Assembly: GCA_945865375.1 (NCBI GenBank)
Contig: CAMBEJ010000050.1
Location: forward strand, 1-33,627
Reading direction: 5' to 3'
From: Akkermansia muciniphila
GTDB taxonomy: Bacteria; Verrucomicrobiota; Verrucomicrobiia; Limisphaerales; F1-80-MAGS106
DNA length: 33,627 nucleotides
Of the stretch, positions 28,121-33,627 are shown piece by piece. A program made the position numbers and the translations under genes. The notes under the pieces are model-generated. The model was not told the DNA's origin and searched no databases. It saw nothing but the letters and a program-made list of their open reading frames with translations. Every line of letters starts with the position of its first letter. Position 1 is the first letter of the stretch.

Positions 28121-29045
28121 TCATCTGCCGATCCATCGAAAACTGGCCTTCGTTAGTGGAAAATCCTTTTCATGCAGACGGCGGAGCGTGACCGAAATCT
28201 CCGCACCCTCGAACCTTCCGCTGAGTTGCAATTGATCCGGGGCCGCCCGGGTGTAGGCCATCACGATGGGCTCTGGCGCCGGGCCGTTCGGCTGAGGTTT
28301 CGGGCTAATCGTGAAGATGGCCGTGAGTTGAATCAATCGTCACATTCTTGATGCTCTTGTCTTGGTGTTTGAGGAGACTTTGGTAGTTCATGCCGAGCGC
28401 TCCGAAGCTGCCAGAGTGGCCAATTTTCACCGCCCTCCAGCGTGTCGGGTCGGTCAGGAGTGGCGGAATGAACTCGCCCCCCCGCGTGAAGGCCTCGACC
28501 TCGTAGAAACCGGCAAACTCGTGCTTCGTCGCGCTGCGTACTTCCAGCGCATCCTGAAACACCGGGGAAAGGCTCGCATACATAACCCATCCCACAATGA
28601 TCAGGTTTACGACTCCCGTCGTTCGCCCAATCCATCCCCCGGGCCAAAGGCGCACTTGGGGCGCTGGTCCGGTCGGGAAGTTCATGACAAACACGTTGGC
28701 CAGTCGGCGCAGGTCTCCTCCAACCAGGAAAGCAGCGAAAAGCAGAAGGTGGATCGACGAGAGCCTCACATGCACTTCGAAGCACAGATTCATCATCACG
28801 ACATTCGCCATCACGCCCGCCGCGACCAGCGCGCCCAAGGTGCTCGTCTGCCGGGAAAGCAGCAGCAGTCCTGCGATCACTTCCACCGTGCCCGCGAAGA
28901 TCTGATACGCGGGTGAATAGCCCATGAAGGTCCACAGCAATGTCCAAGGCGACGATTGTCCGTATGGTGTCAGCAGCAGGTCAACGCCGGGAGAAGGCAT
29001 CTGCAGCAGCAGCACCTTGATCCCGCCGTAAAATGGGTGACCCCT
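28121..29045 (-). pseudogene. DoxX-like membrane protein, 5'-truncated and frameshifted
   Basis: The main frame (29045 down to ~28330) reads FYGGIKVLLLQMPSPGVDLL, then SPWTLLWTFMGYSPAYQIFAGT and several membrane helices (EVIAGLLLLSRQTSTLGALVAAG, SIHLLLFAAFLVGGD). These match the C-terminal half of DoxX-like proteins of 400+ residues. The frame is closed by TAA at 29048-29046 at a boundary resembling the RAYT-element end (GGGGTCACCC). Near 28330 it shifts: after SIKNVTI the other frame continues QLTAIFTISPKPQPNGPAPE and ends at 28121. A one-base deletion explains this. Both damage events make a working product unlikely. Confidence 0.7.
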
Positions 29046-29143
29046 TTATGGGCGGCCACAAACTGGTTGCTGGGACGCGACAGGGCAAGAGATCTTTTCG
29101 CGTTCAAGCGTGAGGACCATGTCGCTCGTTGCGGCCAACGGTT

Positions 29144-29461
29144 TCAAATCCAATCCATACACGGGTCGGTACGGCCCTCCTGCAAATCGTAAATCTCATA
29201 GTTGGCCCGCAGCAAGCGGCCAGGGACCCGCGGCCAGCCAAACCGGGTGCGAAACGTATGATAGGCCGCCGAATGATCCATCGGGAAGGCGTCGAAGACT
29301 TCGCGCCAACCTGCGAACAACCCGAAGGTCTCCGGCTCTGGCACGATCCCATAGTCCCATTGGCCGCAGACACGGTGAACGTAGTCCGCTTTGTCCGCCG
29401 ACGTTTGGAGATCGGAAGGCGGCTCATCCAAATCAGGGTAAACGGAATGGTCCAATTTCAT
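29144..29461 (-). CDS. Small protein of unknown function, partner of AbiEii-like gene
   Basis: A 105-residue soluble, acidic/aromatic protein beginning MKLDHSVYPDLDEPPSDLQT and ending DPCMDWI. No known domain is recognised and there is no signal or membrane segment. Its ATG overlaps the TGA of the upstream nucleotidyltransferase gene (ATGA, 29461-29458), so translation is coupled and the products should act together. In classical AbiE systems the antitoxin AbiEi is larger and lies upstream; this protein does not look like it. It could be an alternative antitoxin, a chaperone or a substrate-linked protein. Confidence 0.65.
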   Translation of the reverse strand: MKLDHSVYPDLDEPPSDLQTSADKADYVHRVCGQWDYGIVPEPETFGLFAGWREVFDAFPMDHSAAYHTFRTRFGWPRVPGRLLRANYEIYDLQEGRTDPCMDWI

Positions 29462-30156
29462 GATCCCGGCAGGAAATGGGTCCTGAACCAGTCGCGGGTT
29501 TCGGCGGCACGCCGGTGTTCGGCGGGCTCGGCAATCGAGTCCAGCGGGCGTCGCAGCTCCAACGCTTGCAGATGGCGGGCCGCCTCCGCCTGCGCGTCGG
29601 CGAGTTTGAGGTCCGGGTTCTTTCGCTGCCACAAATCCCAACATTCGATGGCCGTCGCCAAACCGCGCATCGTCAATTGCCGGACATCCACAAAATCGCG
29701 CGGGGCCCCACGCTGGACCAACGCGTTCATCTTCGAGGCCACATTGTCGGACAGGCCCTCAATTTGCAGAGGTGGCCAGGGGCTTGGCAAATACGCTTCC
29801 AACTGAAGGGTCCGTGAAGCGATTTGAAACGAAAAAATTTTGGTGCCGCCTTGCTTAAATTCCCAGGACTCCGTGTCGCCGAACTGGCGGCGGTTCAAGG
29901 CCAATCCGCGTCGGTGTGCCACTCCCGCCAGGACAGACTGAAGCGCCACACGCACGGCCTGGCGCTCCGCTTCACCGGCATCACGCGACCACCAGGCGCC
30001 CACATCGTGGGTCGCCCGGTAGTCACAGTAATGCTTCAACGCGAAATACCCTCCTAACACAATATGGCGTGCGGCCGAAAACTTCTCCAGTCCGATGAGT
30101 AAATCCACCGCCAGGAGGTCCACCTCCGTCGGTTTCACTGGATCCATGCGGCGCAT
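29458..30156 (-). CDS. AbiEii/AbiGii-type nucleotidyltransferase-like protein
   Basis: A 232-residue protein. The N-terminal nucleotidyltransferase motif reads HIVLGGYFALKHYCDYRATH followed by DVGAWW. The family signature is GG..AL...R.T.D[IV]D, so the second Asp of the metal-binding pair is Gly here (GGC instead of GAC, one base). The downstream part fits the family: LQLEAYLPSPWPP, NVASKMNALVQRGAPRDFVD with the conserved Lys and RD.yD-like motif, and a helical C-terminus. Related AbiEii toxins modify nucleic acids or tRNA and cause growth arrest in phage defence. Loss of the Asp could disarm the enzyme. ATG 30156 is chosen over a TTG at 30195. Confidence 0.7.
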   Translation of the reverse strand: MRRMDPVKPTEVDLLAVDLLIGLEKFSAARHIVLGGYFALKHYCDYRATHDVGAWWSRDAGEAERQAVRVALQSVLAGVAHRRGLALNRRQFGDTESWEFKQGGTKIFSFQIASRTLQLEAYLPSPWPPLQIEGLSDNVASKMNALVQRGAPRDFVDVRQLTMRGLATAIECWDLWQRKNPDLKLADAQAEAARHLQALELRRPLDSIAEPAEHRRAAETRDWFRTHFLPGS

Positions 30157-30404
30157 AATTGTCAGCCAACTTAGGGTAATCTCTTCGGAGAGCAAACAGC
30201 ATTTATTGACCTGTTACCTTCCGCCGGCTTTTCTTCTGTAAGGTGTGAGATGAGAATACGATGTCGGTTAAACCGGTCAAAAGCGCCTCAAGTCGAGCGA
30301 GCGATCATACGCAGCGTGGAACCTTTGATTGTTCGGTGTCCTCGCAACGTCATTGGTGTAACGGCCCCATCCGGTTCAGTTCGGGCGAGCGCGATGTGGC
30401 GGCA

Positions 30405-30914
30405 TCATCTCGTCACTCCAAAGTCAGGGCGGTCGTTCTTCGCAACATCGGGATGAATCGTCGTGGAGTGGAAATGCACGATCTTCCAAGCTCCGCCTCT
30501 CTTGGCCATGACGAATGAATCGCGCGTGTGAAAATCCGGATCCTTCATTTTCACCGTGGCCACCGCAACCTGCGGAGCCAGGGAGCGCACCTCCATCGTT
30601 TCAGTGCTCAACATGTCATTTGGGTTCCGAAGAACCCTGCCGTAGAACTTGTAAACCTCCGCTTTACCTCGCCAGACGTTCCCATTACGGAGAATCCAGA
30701 GCGCGTCCTCGGTCACCAGTTCGTGCAATCCTTTCATGTCATAATGATTCCAAGTGTTGACGAACTCGGCGACGGTCGCCCGCACTGCTGCCTCATCCTG
30801 AGGGGATAATACGACGCCCGTCCCTGCGCTCGCGTTCGGTGGTTGAGTTGTCGTGCAACCAACCAAGCCAGCCCACGCGACCAGTCCGACCGCCAACAGC
30901 GTGAGTGTTTTCAT
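30405..30914 (-). CDS. SnoaL-like/DUF4440-type lipoprotein
   Basis: A 169-residue protein from ATG 30914. The N-terminus MKTLTLLAVGLVAWAGLVGC is a lipoprotein signal with a lipobox (LVGC, Cys20). The mature part is a SnoaL/NTF2-like cone fold: DEAAVRATVAEFVNTWNHYD, LHELVTEDALWI, VWRGKAEVYKFYG, ending GAWKIVHFHSTTIHP, as in SgcJ/EcaC-type and calcineurin-like DUF4440 proteins. The family includes small-molecule-binding and isomerase-like proteins; the ligand cannot be told. The genes around it are accessory. It is followed by a 248-bp gap in which nothing clear was found, then the AbiEii-like gene. Confidence 0.8.
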   Translation of the reverse strand: MKTLTLLAVGLVAWAGLVGCTTTQPPNASAGTGVVLSPQDEAAVRATVAEFVNTWNHYDMKGLHELVTEDALWILRNGNVWRGKAEVYKFYGRVLRNPNDMLSTETMEVRSLAPQVAVATVKMKDPDFHTRDSFVMAKRGGAWKIVHFHSTTIHPDVAKNDRPDFGVTR

Positions 30915-30971
30915 TTTGTTTCTTTCGGTTGTTTGGATGAACGCCGCAATCCTGTGGTGCTGCCTAACCAA

Positions 30972-31118
30972 GGGGTCACATCTCACAATTCAACAATTGG
31001 CTCACTGCTTTCATTTGTGATAGCTCGGTGCGGTCGCTTTGTAACCGTTGTTCAAGAAATGCCGCCGATCCGCGTCGTCATGGAAGATCGCTTTGCGCTT
31101 GTTGCCGCATGTGACCCC
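30972..31118 (-). mobile_element. RAYT-fragment element, copy A (internally deleted)
   Basis: 138 bp (30972-31109) are identical, except for two bases, to the reverse complement of 33101-33238. On the minus strand it encodes GNKRKAIFHDDADRRHFLNN, a piece of the N-terminal domain of a REP-associated tyrosine transposase. It starts GGGGTCACATCTCACAATTC and ends TGTGACCCC (31110-31118), so both ends of the element are kept but the middle is lost. It truncates the pglZ-like fragment on its right. Confidence 0.7.
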
Positions 31119-31123
31119 ATGGT

Positions 31124-31246
31124 TCACCATGCGGTTGGATCTGAGTAAGCGTTGAACGTCTCCGCCCACTCACCTGTGGCGTCATACAAGAACACCAGGC
31201 GATGGCGCTGGAACACCTGCTGGAGGCAGTCGTGGATGCGTTTCAT
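31124..31246 (-). pseudogene. PglZ-like gene, first 40 codons only
   Basis: The frame reads MKRIHDCLQQVFQRHRLVFL then YDATGEWAETFNA and stops at TGA 31126-31124, where RAYT element copy A begins. RHR.VF.YD..GEW..TF is the usual N-terminus of PglZ, the alkaline-phosphatase-fold protein of BREX phage-defence systems (normally 700-900 residues). The ATG lies one base after the stop of the PIN gene, so it was once in the same operon. Only the opening survives. The assignment rests on a short match and is likely but not certain. Confidence 0.55.
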
Positions 31247-31247
31247 G

Positions 31248-31748
31248 TCACATGGAATCCAACAAAAATTCGGTCTTCACCTTGCTCAACCATTTTTTCG
31301 TGAACCAATCCGCGACCGCCGGTTTCTGACCGCAAGCGCCGGCCAGTTCCTCCAAAGACCGCAAGCGATCATCGAGGCCAAGGGCGCAGGCGGCCCGGAC
31401 GGCGGCGCGATCGCCGGTGGTGAGCAACCACGCGTTCTGGTCCTGCGCTGCCACATACGCCAACAGGTGGCGCTCGCCGGGATCAATCTGATTCAACAGC
31501 GGGGTGCGTAACTGGGCGGCGGCGAGCTGCACCTTGGTCACTTCCGCCACGGTCACTTTGGCGTCGAACTGGGCCTTGTCCACCAGCACGTAACTTTTGA
31601 TCAAGCGATTACCCGCCTGGATTTCCCGGCGCACTTCCGCCACCGTGCGAACATCGAATTTACTGAGCAGCGCCGCCCAGCAGCCAGTATCAACCGCCTC
31701 AATCACCACATTGGTGTCCACATAAACGATCTGGCGCGAGGGAGGCAT
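31248..31748 (-). CDS. PIN-domain protein (probable toxin of an XRE-ImmA/PIN pair)
   Basis: A 166-residue protein with a PIN fold: VYVDTNVVIEAVD supplies Asp11, VAEVRREI supplies Glu38, DPGERHLLAYV supplies an acidic residue near 90-92, and LLTTGDRAAV supplies Asp113. The metal-binding set of a ribonuclease is therefore present. Such PIN proteins downstream of an XRE-ImmA protein behave as two-component toxin-antitoxin-like modules. It starts 9 nt after the stop of that gene and lacks its own ribosome site, so translation is coupled. A pglZ-like fragment follows after one base. Confidence 0.78.
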   Translation of the reverse strand: MPPSRQIVYVDTNVVIEAVDTGCWAALLSKFDVRTVAEVRREIQAGNRLIKSYVLVDKAQFDAKVTVAEVTKVQLAAAQLRTPLLNQIDPGERHLLAYVAAQDQNAWLLTTGDRAAVRAACALGLDDRLRSLEELAGACGQKPAVADWFTKKWLSKVKTEFLLDSM

Positions 31749-31757
31749 GAAGGGTGA

Positions 31758-32876
31758 TCAAAGCCCGATGTCCACCTTCACGCGATAGGCCTGGCAGCAG
31801 GCCCGAAAATCGTCCAAGCCCAGATGCAGCAATCCGAGCAGGCGTTTCACGGATAACTCGCCCCGATCAATGCCCCAAGCCATCCGTTCGATGAAGCGTT
31901 GGGAAAAGAGCGGGGAACTTGCGGCTTTTGACGTTTTAGACGCGCTCCGGGGAGCGGTGGCAGTCAGCTCATCCGCCTTCAACCACCCCAAGGCCACGAC
32001 GCGCCAACCGACGGCGGCAACCGACACATGAAAATGCTCCGCCAGCACGGACAAGGTGTTTTTGAGGGACGATTGCGCCAGCAATTTTTCCCAGCGGGGT
32101 TTCAACTCCGCCGCTGGCATCAGCAGTGCCGCCGCGAAATTATCGGCAAGTTGCTCCGTGCGCTTTTGCTTGTAGCCGGTGGGATTCTCCCGGTCCACCC
32201 GTTCGGGCGGAAGCGCGTCCCAAGTGAGCACATGAAATAATTCGTGGGCGAGGTCAAAGTGTTTGCGCCCGGGTGATTCGGCGCGGTTAATGAGGATGGC
32301 ATCGCCGGTGGCCAATTGCACCGCTGCGCCCGAGACCCCTTTGGGCATATCCACTTCCAAGACGAGCAGGTTGAATTTGCGCTCCAAGGCGCTGACCAAC
32401 TTTTCCGTCGGGATGTCGCCGAGTTGCAATTCCCGGCCCACGGCTTCGCCGGCTGCCTTGGCATCTTCAAATGTGCTGTGTTCGTTGATGGCCAGACGCG
32501 GCCGCAAAACACTGGCGGTTTCACTCCGGCTTTGGCCGAGTTGCCGCCACAGCGCCAGCCAGTTCCCGGCCCGTTCCTCAAAGGTGTTCAAATCTGCCTC
32601 CACCGTGTCGGAGGCCCGATAGGAAAACGCGCCTTCGCCCACCAAACGGTAGGGATCGGTGAAAAAATCCAGATCCTGCCCGGTGGCCTCCGCGATGGCC
32701 ACCAGTTCTTCCGGCGTGACGCGGCGCTGGCCGGCTTCAATGGCGGCCAACGTTTGGCGATCCTTGAAACCCAGACGTTTAGACAAGTCAGCCTGGGAAA
32801 GATTGCGCTTGTCCCGAGCGACAATGATTCGGCGCGGCAGGTGGGAATAGGTGGTTGGGGTGGCGATGGTGTCCAT
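31758..32876 (-). CDS. XRE-family regulator with ImmA/IrrE (M78) metallopeptidase domain
   Basis: A 372-residue protein. Residues ~14-72 are an XRE helix-turn-helix (RDKRNLSQADLSKRLGFKDR, TLAAIEAGQRRVTPEEL). Residues ~150-280 form a zinc peptidase of the ImmA/IrrE type with HELFH at 211-215 and a third-ligand Glu241 in EQLADNFAAALLMP. In known members the peptidase cleaves or inactivates a repressor, or the protein serves as antitoxin and autoregulator. A palindrome 20-43 bp upstream of the start is a likely operator. It precedes the PIN gene by 9 nt. The whole pair lies between two inverted RAYT-fragment elements. ATG 32876 fits the domain start. Confidence 0.88.
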   Translation of the reverse strand: MDTIATPTTYSHLPRRIIVARDKRNLSQADLSKRLGFKDRQTLAAIEAGQRRVTPEELVAIAEATGQDLDFFTDPYRLVGEGAFSYRASDTVEADLNTFEERAGNWLALWRQLGQSRSETASVLRPRLAINEHSTFEDAKAAGEAVGRELQLGDIPTEKLVSALERKFNLLVLEVDMPKGVSGAAVQLATGDAILINRAESPGRKHFDLAHELFHVLTWDALPPERVDRENPTGYKQKRTEQLADNFAAALLMPAAELKPRWEKLLAQSSLKNTLSVLAEHFHVSVAAVGWRVVALGWLKADELTATAPRSASKTSKAASSPLFSQRFIERMAWGIDRGELSVKRLLGLLHLGLDDFRACCQAYRVKVDIGL

Positions 32877-32895
32877 ACGAGTAAAAATAATCTAG

Positions 32896-32919
32896 TCTTG
32901 CAAATAGACTATTGCAAGA
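32896..32919 (-). promoter_or_regulatory. Operator-like palindrome upstream of the XRE-ImmA gene
   Basis: TCTTGCAA (32896-32903) and TTGCAAGA (32912-32919) are perfect 8-bp inverted arms around an 8-bp AT-rich centre that is itself nearly symmetric. It lies 20 bp upstream of the ATG, where an XRE protein would bind to repress its own operon; AT-rich hexamers beside it could serve as the -10. Confidence 0.6.
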
Positions 32920-32983
32920 TTTATTTCATTTCCTCCGTCCTGCTCATTCATCCTCCTTCACCAGCCCCGCGATGTAAGACCAA

Positions 32984-33238
32984 GGGGTCACCCATCTCAC
33001 AATTCAACAATTGACAGGGAGCAAAGCTGGAATAAGGCTGCCGATCATTGCGCGACCGTTGCGGATCCAGAAAGTGTGCGGCTGGTGTCACGTCACTGCC
33101 TGCGGCAACAAGCGCAAAGCTATCTTCCATGACGACGCGGATCGGCGGCATTTCTTGAACAACGGTTACAAAGCGACCGCACCGAGCTATCACAAATGAA
33201 AGCAGTAAGCCAATTGTTGAATTGTGAGATGTGACCCC
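32984..33238 (+). mobile_element. RAYT-fragment element, copy B (both ends present)
   Basis: 255 bp bounded by inverted ends: GGGGTCAC, two extra bases and ATCTCACAATTCAACAATTG on the left, and the matching CAATTGTTGAATTGTGAGAT then GTGACCCC on the right. The interior codes on the plus strand for the N-terminus of a REP-associated tyrosine transposase (IARPLRIQ, GWCHVTACGNKRKAIFHDDA, DRRHFL) but stops long before the catalytic HUH/Tyr region, so it is a non-autonomous derivative. Typical RAYTs read YHVTARGN here. It adjoins a truncated IS1634 transposase. Confidence 0.7.
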
Positions 33239-33627
33239 ATGGTTCACGTTCGATGGCCGTCGCTTCGTGTTGCGCCGCAACCCGGTGCGCCAGGAAGAAC
33301 TGCAACGAGCTCGGGAGCAAAAGGAAAAGGCTTTAGAAGCAGCGATCCAGAAAGCCAACACCTCTCTGAAGGAACATCCTCGAGCCAAAGTGGCAACGCA
33401 GCGCCGAGGCCTCATTGCAAAGCTCCAACAATTAAAGCTGCAGGACTGGCTGAAACTGAGCGTCAAAGACAACCGCCCAGTTCTCACGCTGGATGAACCG
33501 GCGCTCAAAGCCGCCGCTGAACTGGACGGCTGTTATGTCGTGGAGAGCGATCTCAAAGCGGCCCAAGCCGACGCACAGACCCTCCATGATCGTTACAAAG
33601 ATCTGGCCTTTGTCGAACGGGATTTTC
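33228..33627 (+). pseudogene. IS1634-family transposase, 5'-truncated, runs off the window
   Basis: The frame is open from just after TGA 33225-33227 to the window end. From about 33249 it reads FDGRRFVLRRNPVRQEELQR, LDGCYVVESDL and DRYKDLAFVERDF, the C-terminal half of IS1634-family (IS4-like, DDE) transposases. The N-terminal half is absent: RAYT element copy B stands directly upstream. The C-terminus lies outside. No inverted repeat of the insertion sequence can be seen here. Confidence 0.75.

Noticed and set aside
30261..30518. Plus-strand small gene near 30.3 kb
   Set aside because: It runs antisense into the 3' end of the SnoaL-like lipoprotein and shows no domain or good start signal.

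Overview
The window looks like chromosome from a Gram-negative bacterium of the Verrucomicrobiota, probably a Pedosphaera/Limisphaera-type lineage. This is an inference. The evidence is the lineage-typical gene set: a DUF1549/DUF1553 protein with a planctomycete-type cytochrome c site next to a DUF1501 protein, a double DUF1080 protein, prepilin-like proteins ending in an H-x-DG type motif, a DUF4912/DUF1957 pair and LpxI (so lipid A is made). Many dispersed intergenic repeats fit as well. No rRNA, tRNA or CRISPR array was seen.

Layout. 1-2403 (minus): lpxI followed by a partial FG-GAP/VCBS secreted protein that runs off the left edge. 2537-2983 (plus): a stand-alone Hpt phosphotransfer protein whose 3' end overlaps a minus-strand GH57/DUF1957 glucan-branching-type enzyme, itself downstream of a DUF4912 protein. 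6427-7156: a gene-free stretch of transposon-like elements nested in one another. 7157-9345 (plus): a short Rho factor and a WYL regulator. 9597-11406 (minus): two paralogous prepilin-like proteins. 11634-16380 (plus): pyruvate phosphate dikinase with a clear promoter and terminator, then a large Cys-rich protein of unknown function. 16533-19246: a dead vapBC relic, a secreted esterase and the DUF1080 protein. 19247-20063: repeats, including a 353-bp element with perfect 20-bp inverted ends and a 9-bp target duplication around a broken four-helix-bundle gene. 20064-24603 (plus): the DUF1549/DUF1553 and DUF1501 pair. 24784-26476 (minus): a SirB1-like protein and a GT2 polyprenyl-phosphate sugar transferase. 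26909-28009 (plus): a secreted PKD protein.

From about 28.1 kb to the right edge the window looks like a decayed accessory or defence island, mostly on the minus strand. It holds a frameshifted DoxX-like gene, an AbiEii-like nucleotidyltransferase with a 105-aa partner overlapping by ATGA, a SnoaL-like lipoprotein, an XRE-ImmA/PIN pair with an operator-like palindrome, the first 40 codons of what looks like pglZ (BREX), two inverted copies of a RAYT-fragment element, and a truncated IS1634-family transposase.

The most unusual signal is the set of small non-autonomous elements. Three of them, from at least two and probably three families, carry terminal inverted repeats and exact 9-bp target duplications. 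One carries remnants of a four-helix-bundle (23S intervening-sequence type) protein between hexanucleotide ATTACG tracts, which suggests that this gene family travels as a mobile cassette here.
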